64,000 nucleotides of DNA from assembly GCA_003216155.1 (NCBI GenBank), contig QCJH01000002.1:54599-118598 (forward strand), given 5' to 3'. The notes under the pieces were generated by a model, which saw only the letters and a list, made by a program, of their open reading frames with translations, did not search any database and had not been told where the DNA came from. This DNA comes from Prochlorococcus sp. AG-409-A19. GTDB taxonomy: Bacteria; Cyanobacteriota; Cyanobacteriia; PCC-6307; Cyanobiaceae. This document shows, one piece after another, positions 8,397-14,804 of the stretch (the stretch's first letter is position 1; each line of letters starts with the position of its first letter). Position numbers and translations under genes: made by a program.

Positions 8397-9146
8397 TTAT
8401 TTAGACCTTTCTGTTAACCTTGTTTTTTTTATCGACGTGCTTGGGAATGCACTTCTCCAACAGTGAAGTAGAAGCCCTAAGGACATTAAAACCTCAAAAA
8501 TCTCTTGATCATTACGGACCTGCTTTATTGTAGATGAGTATGAAATGTCAAAATAAAAGAAGAATAAGGCTACAAAGAGAAAATAAAGAGAGTATTCTTT
8601 TGATGGGAACGCATCTATTTGTGGCCATAATCTCCAGCCAAGCCAGCCAAATAAGATGCAGGAGAAATGGAATGAAGGGTCTAATAATATATTATGGAAG
8701 AACCTGATGTTATGTATATTGGACTCTCCTTGTTTGTTTATTGCTCGTAATGAATCTAGTCCTATACCTGTTATCCTTTCTCCCCAACTAATTTCCTCAC
8801 CAGCCACAAAAAAGCATAATAATGCTAATAAAAGCCATATTATCCAGGTTTTATTTATTCCTTTCTTTCTTTTTTTCCATAGAACAATTGAAGCGAATAT
8901 GAATGCCCCAGAGTAAGCTAGAAATTGAAACCACTCTAAAGGACCATCTTCACTTCTGAACCAGTCGAACCAGCTAATACCTATGACATTTCTTCCGTAT
9001 GGAAGAATATATACGAAGCCATAGATAATTAACAGATATAGTACTGGGAATATATCTACCTTAGGTTTCAGGCTACCCCAGGGTGTTCTGATCTTTTTTG
9101 TTTTTAATGGACTAAATGGGTTTAAGTATGGGATTAAAGATAGCAC
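8397..9146 (-). CDS. Uncharacterised membrane protein with EEISWG motif
   Basis: A 249-aa polytopic membrane protein with about six hydrophobic segments (roughly residues 32-50, 72-91, 100-116, 156-172, 186-205 and 217-228). The loop after the third helix carries GEEISWGERITGI followed by NKQGESNIHN, a motif that recurs in uncharacterised bacterial membrane proteins. Its polar conserved residues suggest an active or ligand site facing one side of the membrane. The function is unknown. It converges on the DUF2862-like gene with 98 bases between stops, and follows yjbQ on the same strand. Confidence 0.75.
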   Translation of the reverse strand: MLSLIPYLNPFSPLKTKKIRTPWGSLKPKVDIFPVLYLLIIYGFVYILPYGRNVIGISWFDWFRSEDGPLEWFQFLAYSGAFIFASIVLWKKRKKGINKTWIIWLLLALLCFFVAGEEISWGERITGIGLDSLRAINKQGESNIHNIRFFHNILLDPSFHFSCILFGWLGWRLWPQIDAFPSKEYSLYFLFVALFFFYFDISYSSTIKQVRNDQEIFEVLMSLGLLLHCWRSAFPSTSIKKTRLTERSK

Positions 9147-9292
9147 CTAGATTTTGGAAAATAAACTCGATGTCAATCTTCCCATAAAGTCAGCAAATAT
9201 CAAATATAAGAGAATATTCTTTTGATTTCTTTTACGAATAGGAGATGATTGGGGATTTGACTATTTTGCTTTTCTATTTTTTAGCTTGGTGA

Positions 9293-9751
9293 TTAATTAT
9301 TCCTCAAGTAGATTGAGATATTACGTTTCCTTGGACCATCTAACTCAACAAGAATTGCATCTTGAAACTTTCCTAATAGAAGTTTGCCTTCTGTAATTGG
9401 TATGGCAAGGTTATTCCCTAATAGTAATGATTTCAAGTGAGAATGAGCATTGCGTGGTTCGTCCTTGGGGATATTCTTTCTTAAGTGTAGATCATCATGT
9501 TTGTACCCTTCGCGCGGAGGAACTATCTTTGTTAGCCATTCTTGTATATCAACTACAAGTCTCTCCTCCATTTCATTTATTATTAAAGCTATTGTCGTGT
9601 GTTGGGAAGTAGCTATTAATAGTCCTTCCTTAATATTCTCTTGATTTATTAATTCTTGTAGCTCATACGTGATTGCATGGCAAGAGAAAGAACTTGTAGT
9701 ACTAATAGTTATTTGGTGGATATTTTGCATTTGTTTATTTGATGGAAGCAT
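9293..9751 (-). CDS. YjbQ/UPF0047 family protein
   Basis: A 152-aa protein of the UPF0047/YjbQ family, often annotated as secondary thiamine-phosphate synthase enzyme after weak activity of the E. coli member. The physiological role is unsettled. Diagnostic features are SQHTT with His51, the NE pair at 59-60, and the NAHSHL metal/ligand segment at 101-106. A second start at Met8 would shorten it slightly, and the family core begins near residue 10. The 40-aa ORF at 9760-9882 ends 8 bases upstream on the same strand, so the two may be co-transcribed. The palindrome boundary visible in this window (9402) falls inside this gene. Confidence 0.9.
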   Translation of the reverse strand: MLPSNKQMQNIHQITISTTSSFSCHAITYELQELINQENIKEGLLIATSQHTTIALIINEMEERLVVDIQEWLTKIVPPREGYKHDDLHLRKNIPKDEPRNAHSHLKSLLLGNNLAIPITEGKLLLGKFQDAILVELDGPRKRNISIYLRNN

Positions 9752-9759
9752 TTCAGTGC

Positions 9760-9882
9760 TTATTGACTACGGATTGTTTTTATAAGCACTAGTAGAGATG
9801 CGCAAAAAGCCAACACGAGAGTAATGCTTATTGGATTTGCATTCAACTGGCTCAATGCAACCCCAAATGTTGGTGTGTTCAT
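9760..9882 (-). CDS. 40-aa single-helix membrane peptide
   Basis: Begins MNTPTFGVALSQLNANPISI and ends KTIRSQ. One clear hydrophobic helix covers about residues 18-34, with a polar N-terminus and a basic C-terminal end, the layout of small thylakoid subunits. It does not match PsbX, PsbM, PetN, PsaM or Psb30 as I remember them, so I give no symbol. Only 8 bases separate it from yjbQ on the same strand. Confidence 0.6.
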   Translation of the reverse strand: MNTPTFGVALSQLNANPISITLVLAFCASLLVLIKTIRSQ

Positions 9883-10072
9883 TTTAGTTCAGATCTTTTG
9901 GAGAAAGAGCTGTTTGTATGATGGAATATTAATATTATGGATTAAAATGATTGTAAAATAGATGAAAATACTTATAAAATTTTTATTGTGATTAATTTCT
10001 GAAAACGCTGAGATTGCTTACTTCGCTACCTTGGCTAAGAATCTTGATTTGTTTTTTTAAGGAGCAGTTTTC

Positions 10073-10369
10073 ATGGAAAGCCTGAACAGTATGGATTTGT
10101 TGGGTTTAGTTGCTGGAACCTTTACCACTATTGCATTTGTGCCTCAATTAATAAAGGTTTGGACTTCAAAATCAGCAAAGGACATTTCCTATGGAATGTT
10201 CATTCTTTTTGTTTCAGGAATTGTTTTGTGGGAGATCTATGGGTGGGGTATTCATTCTTTCCCAGTTATATTTTTCAATGTAATTACTTTCATTCTCGGA
10301 TTGGCGATATTGATTCTTAAATTTATTTTTGATGGAACTAATGAAACTATTTCTGAGGACATTAAATAG
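10073..10369 (+). CDS. SemiSWEET-type PQ-loop membrane transporter
   Basis: A 98-aa protein with three predicted helices (about residues 7-25, 40-57 and 64-86) and the family signature TTIAFVPQLIKVWTSKSAKDIS, with the PQ pair in helix 1. SemiSWEETs dimerise to form a sugar uniporter; the substrate of this one cannot be read from sequence. A GGAG ribosome-binding site precedes the ATG (AAGGAGCAGTTTTC). A terminator-like hairpin follows at 10415-10457. Confidence 0.88.
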   Translation: MESLNSMDLLGLVAGTFTTIAFVPQLIKVWTSKSAKDISYGMFILFVSGIVLWEIYGWGIHSFPVIFFNVITFILGLAILILKFIFDGTNETISEDIK

Positions 10370-10414
10370 TACTATCCCTTAAGTTCTATCATCAGAAAAA
10401 TAGATTTCGAATTA

Positions 10415-10457
10415 AAAAGGAGCAACTACCAAAACTTTGATAGCCACTCCTTTTGTT
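10415..10457. terminator. Bidirectional terminator between convergent genes
   Basis: The arms GGAGCAACTA and TAGCCACTCC pair across a 12-nt loop, fully with G-U wobbles on the minus strand. A long T-rich tract follows on the plus side and TTTTTAATT on the minus side. It separates the SemiSWEET gene (+) from the pentapeptide-repeat gene (-). Confidence 0.7.
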
Positions 10458-10512
10458 TTTTTATTTTTTATATGGTTTTAAAGTTGTTCTCTATATCTAG
10501 TAATTAAATAAA

Positions 10513-11160
10513 CTAAACAGCTGGTACGTAACGGTCTGATACCCCACTACATTCAAGACTGTCAAAGGTATCTACCCCAGTCTTTGAATTTTTACCAGTA
10601 GCCCTTTCGCAAAGATATCTTTGCTGGGACTGGTCTAGATTTGCATCTGTAAAGTCAGCACCATCAATTTTAGCTCCATAGAAAAAGCTTTTGAAAAGGT
10701 CTGCATTCCTGAACGTTGTGTCAGAAAGGTCAGCATTGTCGAACCTGGTTGCGTATGCAATTACATCGTCTAGGTTCGCTCCACTGAGGTTCGCATCCTG
10801 AACGTTAGAGACGCTGAAATAGGCCCCTTGTAAATCTGCCTGGCTCAAATCAAAGTTTGAAAGATCATATTTCACAAACTCTGCATTGAGGTCGGAAGTT
10901 TCTGCTTGGAGGAGCTGTGGATAGGTTTTAGCTAGCTCCTTGAGGTTTTTGCGCGTATCTACAGGTTTGCGGTCTGCTTCTACTGAAACAGGGTCGCTTG
11001 GGTATAGAGCAGAAGCTGAAGGAGGCAGCGCAAGGCAAATGGCTGCAAGGATTGGAATGAACAGTCCCAAGAGCAGGGATCTCATGAATGAGGAGGCACT
11101 GTTCGGCATTGTGTGTTGCCTGGAATTATTTGATCGATTCGAATATCTCATCGAATGCAT
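10513..11160 (-). CDS. Exported pentapeptide-repeat protein
   Basis: A 215-aa ORF. After a hydrophobic signal sequence (about residues 26-51, ending PPSASALY) the mature part has about 80 residues of A(D/N)LxX-type repeats, for example ADLQGAYFS, ANLSGANLDD and ADLSDTTFRNADLF. These build a right-handed beta-helix. Two cysteines near the C-terminus could form a disulphide. It is probably a thylakoid-lumen protein, as for several cyanobacterial family members; its function is unknown. The likely start is an internal Met (residue 18 or 26), because the first 17 residues add nothing to the signal peptide. Confidence 0.85.
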   Translation of the reverse strand: MHSMRYSNRSNNSRQHTMPNSASSFMRSLLLGLFIPILAAICLALPPSASALYPSDPVSVEADRKPVDTRKNLKELAKTYPQLLQAETSDLNAEFVKYDLSNFDLSQADLQGAYFSVSNVQDANLSGANLDDVIAYATRFDNADLSDTTFRNADLFKSFFYGAKIDGADFTDANLDQSQQRYLCERATGKNSKTGVDTFDSLECSGVSDRYVPAV

Positions 11161-11430
11161 AGTGGTGGGGTATTCAAGGAGTCTAACTTGTGCATTTGTT
11201 GTATTACGCGAGTCGTCTTATCCCTTATTGGTCTTAGGGCTTAGAAGGCATGGATTTGAGTGACTAAGGGCTTTTTTTACGAAAAACAGGGGTATTACTG
11301 AGTTTTTTTAGGGTGTATGGCTTGGAAATGATTGACAAATCAAAGCAGCTGAGGAGATCATTGTTACTATCGCCATTCATTGAATCGATTTCTTGAGATA
11401 CTTTGTTTGGTAAGAAAATCAACTCTTGGC

Positions 11431-11625
11431 ATGAACTTCGACTACCACGCTGTTGCAACCATTCTCCACACTGCTATCCCGTTAGCCGCTGGTGCAGCTG
11501 GCGTTGGATATTTCATCGCCAGGTCAAAAGGCGTTGGCTTTACAGGAGGCCATTTAATAGTTGGTGTTCCTATGTTCGTTGTTGGAGCAGCAGCAGCAGC
11601 TTTCTATTACGTGACCGCACCTTAA
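11431..11625 (+). CDS. Small two-helix membrane protein
   Basis: 64 aa from the ATG at 11431. An upstream in-frame start at 11380 would add 17 polar residues with no supporting ribosome-binding site. Two Gly/Ala-rich hydrophobic segments (about residues 8-29 and 42-60) flank a short basic loop (ARSKGVGFTGGH), and the C-terminus is YYVTAP. The layout is that of small photosynthetic membrane subunits, but I do not recognise the family. Confidence 0.7.
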   Translation: MNFDYHAVATILHTAIPLAAGAAGVGYFIARSKGVGFTGGHLIVGVPMFVVGAAAAAFYYVTAP

Positions 11626-11740
11626 TTAAAGGTTTTTTGACGTTGAATACTCTCTAAATAGACGCTTTTTATTTAGTTTGGCAATTATGAATATAAAGTA
11701 AGCCTATTGTCATTATTTACTTTGATGGTAGGCAATTCAA

Positions 11741-11770
11741 CTAGTGCTTGAGGCCCCTTGCAAGCACTAG
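11741..11770. repeat. 10-bp-arm inverted repeat
   Basis: CTAGTGCTTG pairs perfectly with CAAGCACTAG across a 10-nt loop. There is no T-run directly after it on either strand, so it may be an RNA hairpin or a protein site rather than a classic terminator. Confidence 0.7.
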
Positions 11771-11836
11771 TATTGATTGGCTTTATTATTTGCTTTTTGC
11801 TTTTCTTTGGATTTGTGATTCTTCTACACAACTCTG

Positions 11837-11878
11837 TTCTTGAATCATTCTTTTTGTGGAAACGGAATGATTCAAGAA
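11837..11878. repeat. 14-bp-arm inverted repeat
   Basis: TTCTTGAATCATTC pairs perfectly with GAATGATTCAAGAA across a 14-nt loop that contains TTTTTGTGG. Together with the hairpin at 11741 it suggests a structured transcript in this gap. Confidence 0.7.
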
Positions 11879-11966
11879 TTTCATGACTTTTGTTTTGATA
11901 AATAGGTAACCACACCTCTTGGGGTTTAAGGGATAGAGAATGTTTGAGGTTGTCTTTTTGTACTAT

Positions 11967-12001
11967 TCGGTTAGCGCTACCCCTTAGTCGGTTAGCGCTA
12001 C
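11967..12001. promoter_or_regulatory. Tandem operator-like repeat
   Basis: TCGGTTAGCGCTAC occurs twice (11967-11980 and 11988-12001), offset by exactly 21 bp or two helical turns. Each copy contains the palindrome TAGCGCTA. The pair sits 54 bases before the start of the 147-aa gene at 12055, a position suited to a dimeric transcription factor binding on one face of the DNA. The regulator is unknown. Confidence 0.55.
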
Positions 12002-12054
12002 TTGATTTATGAGTGTTTAAGTGTGATCTTTATAGATAATTTCTAAGTTAAGTC

Positions 12055-12498
12055 ATGTTTGCAGCCGTTCTTTTTTTATTCGTCGCCTTGGGAGTTGGCA
12101 TAGGGGTTCTTTGGTTCTATTCAGGCCCTAAGTCAGAAGAGATCAAGGGTTTGCTAAAGAAAATCTTTGGAAACCTAAAAGATTTTTTTAGTAACCTGAA
12201 GAATCTTCTGGCCTTAATTCTAGATCTCATTCAAAGTGAGCCTGAAGAAGATTCCAAAGAATCATTATCAACAGCAATTAATGAAGTAGCAGCTAAGGAA
12301 GTCTCAGATACCATTTCTGAATCGGACTCTTCCTCTCAAAATCAAGCCTCAGAAGTTAAAACAACTATATCAGTATCAGAAGTAAAGCCAATAAATGATT
12401 TTCATGAAACCTCAAAAAATATTAAAGATAATCAATCATCAGATCTCGCCTCTGCTGAGAGTATAAATTTAGCCAATGATCAGGACAAAGTTGCTTAA
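12055..12498 (+). CDS. Membrane-anchored acidic hypothetical protein
   Basis: A 147-aa protein. One N-terminal helix (residues 1-23, MFAAVLFLFVALGVGIGVLW) is followed by an amphipathic Lys/Phe/Leu segment (about 28-65) and a Ser/Glu/Asp-rich, probably disordered tail to the end. No enzyme motif is seen. It follows the tandem TAGCGCTA sites and is closed by a strong terminator at 12524-12552, so it looks like a single-gene transcript. Confidence 0.7.
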   Translation: MFAAVLFLFVALGVGIGVLWFYSGPKSEEIKGLLKKIFGNLKDFFSNLKNLLALILDLIQSEPEEDSKESLSTAINEVAAKEVSDTISESDSSSQNQASEVKTTISVSEVKPINDFHETSKNIKDNQSSDLASAESINLANDQDKVA

Positions 12499-12523
12499 AA
12501 GCCCATCTCGCCTTGTTTTTAGG

Positions 12524-12552
12524 AGAGAGCTTTAATAGCTCTCTTTTTTTTT
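12524..12552 (+). terminator. Rho-independent terminator
   Basis: AGAGAGCT and AGCTCTCT form a perfect 8-bp stem with a 5-nt loop, followed by nine T residues. It lies 26 bases after the stop of the 147-aa gene. Confidence 0.85.
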
Positions 12553-12702
12553 GACTTAATGATCTAAGCAAAATCACTTATTTTGAATCTTCATCAAGGA
12601 AGTTTCCGGCTTTGTTCAAATGTGAAAAGAAATAGTTGTCTCTTCTTACAAAGTGCTTTTTTGGGGCTATCTCTATATATGTACTCCAATAGGAGGCTAA
12701 TT

Positions 12703-12879
12703 ATGTCTAAAAAACAGCTAGAAGCCTTTTTTGCTAAAGCTGAGGACAACAAGAGGCTAATGCATCAGATAGAGGATTGCGGATCAAATAATAGTTGTAT
12801 AGCTGCTGTTGGTAAAAAGTACGGCCATAAGTTTTCGCCAGCCACGGTTAGTCATTGGCAAAGAGACCATCTCTTATGA
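12703..12879 (+). CDS. Nif11-like domain small protein
   Basis: 58 aa from the ATG at 12703, which follows a strong AGGAGG (12691-12696). The longer upstream reading frame lacks a comparable site. The sequence starts SKKQLEAFFAKAEDNKRLMH and contains a Cys pair in the DCGSNNSCI segment, with GHKFSPATVSHW at the C-terminal side, consistent with the Nif11 domain seen in many small cyanobacterial proteins and in leader peptides of prochlorosin-type lanthipeptides. There is no double-Gly cleavage site or Cys/Ser/Thr-rich core after the domain, so a modified-peptide precursor is unlikely. It ends at a terminator hairpin (12901-12930). Confidence 0.65.
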   Translation: MSKKQLEAFFAKAEDNKRLMHQIEDCGSNNSCIAAVGKKYGHKFSPATVSHWQRDHLL

Positions 12880-12900
12880 TTTCATTACTTAAGTGGCTCT

Positions 12901-12930
12901 AAAGCCTTTTTTATTAAAAGGCTTTTTATT
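12901..12930 (+). terminator. Rho-independent terminator
   Basis: AAAGCCTTTT and AAAAGGCTTT form a perfect 10-bp stem with a 5-nt loop, followed by TTATTTTC. It closes the Nif11-like gene. Confidence 0.75.
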
Positions 12931-13029
12931 TTCTTACGGTGAGATTCTGAAGTTAATGAATCATTTTCATTAATAAGGGTTTTCTTATTGCAATTTCTAC
13001 GTTAATAATAAGTAGGTTTTGATTGTCCG

Positions 13030-13341
13030 ATGAGTGCAAGCCACTGGTTGACTTCTAGTGAAGCTAGTAGGTATCTATGCGTTAGTGAAAAAACGCTATC
13101 TAATTGGAGAGCAGTAGGTTTCCTAAAGGCAGGTAAGCATTGGAAGTCTTCACCTATTACTAATCTATTTCCTTGGGGTCATACTAAGATCTTGTATCAA
13201 ATAGATCTATGCGAGAAAGAGATAAATGAATGGTGGGGTAGGAAAGTTCGTTCTTCTTCTCACTATATGCATCATCATCGAAGCCGTATTGATCGCCATG
13301 TTGATCAGGTTTTATTAGGTCCATTTAAAAAATCTATCTGA
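13030..13341 (+). CDS. Small helix-turn-helix protein (MerR/excisionase type)
   Basis: A 103-aa protein. Residues about 6-36 (LTSSEASRYLCVSEKTLSNW followed by RAVGFLKAGKHW) match the winged HTH_17 layout found in excisionases and small regulators. The rest contains a His-rich patch (HYMHHHRSRIDRH) and basic residues that could contact DNA. There is no integrase or attachment site nearby, so a mobile-element origin is not shown. It may regulate one of the neighbouring small genes. Confidence 0.7.
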   Translation: MSASHWLTSSEASRYLCVSEKTLSNWRAVGFLKAGKHWKSSPITNLFPWGHTKILYQIDLCEKEINEWWGRKVRSSSHYMHHHRSRIDRHVDQVLLGPFKKSI

Positions 13342-13597
13342 CCACTTTCGTATTCATTATACTTCTATTTAGGTCAGATTTTAAGCAGGCAAGCTTAGGA
13401 AAACCACCTTAATAAATGTATTGATATTTTCTTTTCTAATTACTAGCTATTAGTTTTGAAAAACTTTAATCAAACTTGTTTATAGTAGTTTATATCAAAA
13501 ACTTTTTTATATAAACCTAACTGTTACTCTACTTGTTTTACTTTCTGTCATTCTTTGATTAAACTCTAGAATGCATTAAGACAATCAGGGAATTTGC

Positions 13598-13798
13598 ATG
13601 GCTTTAAAGGCAAGTGAAAAAAGGGAAATGGTTAAAACCCAACTTCAGCAACTTCGTAAGGACCTTAGGGTTATGCATGCAGGTGTTACTGAAGAACAGA
13701 CGATGCCTGACCCAGGCGAGGTTAGGACTGTAATGACTCAGCTTGAATCTTTACTCGAGTTGCTTGAGCCCAAATCTTCTCGAAAATCAAAAAAGTGA
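13598..13798 (+). CDS. Hypothetical coiled-coil-like protein, 66 aa
   Basis: A small highly charged protein with two probable helices (about residues 5-28 and 40-56) joined by a Pro-containing turn (TMPDPGEV) and a Lys-rich end (SSRKSKK). The composition is coding-like but the family is not recognised. It stands alone between two gaps. Confidence 0.6.
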   Translation: MALKASEKREMVKTQLQQLRKDLRVMHAGVTEEQTMPDPGEVRTVMTQLESLLELLEPKSSRKSKK

Positions 13799-13897
13799 TT
13801 TCTCTGAACATTACTTAAATATGATTTGACTTGGTTTTTGGGCTTTTCTATAGAGAAGATTGTGATAGAAATCACAAGTTATTCTTGTTGATATATA

Positions 13898-13931
13898 AAG
13901 AACCGACCCTTCTATTGAAGGGTCGGTTCTT
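13898..13931. terminator. Strong 13-bp hairpin at the edge of the ncRNA candidate
   Basis: AAGAACCGACCCT pairs perfectly with AGGGTCGGTTCTT across an 8-nt loop. On the minus strand it is followed by TATATATC, and on the plus strand it is preceded by TATATA. It could therefore end a minus-strand RNA or begin a plus-strand one. Confidence 0.6.
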
Positions 13932-14300
13932 GAGGGTTCGGAAAGAGCGAAGATTCTGAACAATGGCACCTGGGGCCATAGTTATAGGTGTGAGTTGAAT
14001 CTCCTTTGAGGGCACCTAGGACGATGCATAGGAGTGCCGACTGGTTTGACGGACCTAGTTTAATGTCGCACCAGACGGAATACCCACTTTTCGGTTAAGA
14101 CTGTTGGAGCAGGGGCCAGAATCAGCTTGCTTCTTTTGAGTACTCAGGTGGCGTGTCGTCCATAGACGCCTCCGTATTCGATGTACTTAGATTGCTTCGG
14201 AAATGGGCATTAGGCAATCAGCGTTTACACGCATTGCTTTAGGAGGTTAAAAGGTCCATATTGGAGAGAGCGTGCCTTGCTTGATTTCCTTAAAGGCGCA
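13898..14300. ncRNA. Candidate structured non-coding RNA, unassigned
   Basis: This 400-nt stretch is noticeably richer in G and C than its surroundings, has no sensible ORF and is full of local stems: GGCAC/GTGCC (about 14010-14037), CTGGT/ACCAG (about 14041-14073), GGCGT/ACGCC (about 14153-14172) and GATTGC/GCAATC (about 14190-14220), plus the 13-bp hairpin at its left edge. I compared it by eye with RNase P RNA, tmRNA, 6S and SRP RNA and could not match their hallmark segments. Strand is uncertain. It could also be a decayed gene. Confidence 0.5.
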
Positions 14301-14444
14301 TTGAATAGTTGAATATTTGACATTGCAGGTTAAGCTTTTTATTTGTGTAGAAATACTCGATCTAATTTCTGATAATTCATTAAAAATTAGATAAGGTTTT
14401 CATTTTAGCAAAATTTTAATAAAATTCCATTGCTTTGACTTGTC

Positions 14445-14804
14445 ATGATGATTGGCAGAAGATTATTCCTTTCATGGGTCTATTTGACTTTGGCTTTGGC
14501 TGGAGGCATTTTCCCAATGCTTGCAAATATTGATTTTATTCGTGAATATGGTGCCGCATTTGACATTGGTTTATTTATTCAACTTGCAAATGCTAACCCC
14601 GCCGCAATGTCATTATCTAGAGATTTAATGATAGGAGCGACTGCGATAATAATTTGGATTATTGTAGAGAGTCGTAGATTAAAGATGCGGCACCTATGGA
14701 TTGTTATTTTAAGTACTTTAGTAATAGCTTTCGCATTTTCAGCTCCATTATTCCTTTCTCTTAGAGAACGCCGCTTGATTGAACTTGAGACATTAGATTC
14801 TTAA
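14445..14804 (+). CDS. DUF2834 family membrane protein
   Basis: A 119-aa protein with three hydrophobic helices (about residues 7-26, 60-75 and 83-105). Hallmarks of DUF2834 are the FDIGLFIQLANANPA loop between helices 1 and 2 and the ESRRLKMRHLWI segment before helix 3. The function is unknown. The start has two adjacent Met codons. Its stop overlaps the end of the convergent MFS gene by 4 bases. Confidence 0.8.
   Translation: MMIGRRLFLSWVYLTLALAGGIFPMLANIDFIREYGAAFDIGLFIQLANANPAAMSLSRDLMIGATAIIIWIIVESRRLKMRHLWIVILSTLVIAFAFSAPLFLSLRERRLIELETLDS

Larger units (their letters stand above)
1..9402. repeat. Perfect 9.4-kb palindrome (inverted repeat, no spacer)
   Basis: Bases 1-4701 are the reverse complement of 4702-9402, so position x pairs with 9403-x. 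I checked this at the centre (the core TTAATTAA spans 4698-4705) and at the outer edge, where the first bases match the complement of the bases ending at 9402. All seven larger mirrored ORF pairs translate identically. The left arm stops only because the window starts, so the full palindrome may be longer. Zero divergence and zero loop argue for a fold-back amplification or assembly chimera rather than a stable chromosomal structure, because long perfect palindromes are normally destroyed by SbcCD and by replication slippage. Only the right arm continues into unique sequence. Confidence 0.97.
11626..12054. other. Intergenic region with hairpins and operator-like repeats
   Basis: About 430 bases without a convincing gene. 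A minus-strand 76-aa ORF (11685-11915) is polar and contains both hairpins described below, so I treat it as spurious. The region holds two strong inverted repeats and one tandem repeat. Confidence 0.6.

Noticed and set aside
11264..11458. 64-aa minus-strand ORF
   Set aside because: Overlaps the start of the better-supported membrane protein at 11431 and has random-looking composition.
11685..11915. 76-aa minus-strand ORF
   Set aside because: It contains two strong hairpins and has no coding-like pattern or ribosome-binding site.
13898..14300. tmRNA (one- or two-piece)
   Set aside because: A weak resemblance to the 5' segment exists on the plus strand, but no tag reading frame starting with Ala, no T-arm and no CCA-side acceptor strand could be found.
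13898..14300. RNase P RNA, 6S RNA or SRP RNA
   Set aside because: Hallmark segments such as GAGGAAAGTCCGG, ACAGAAA or the GGAAGCAGCC loop are absent on both strands.
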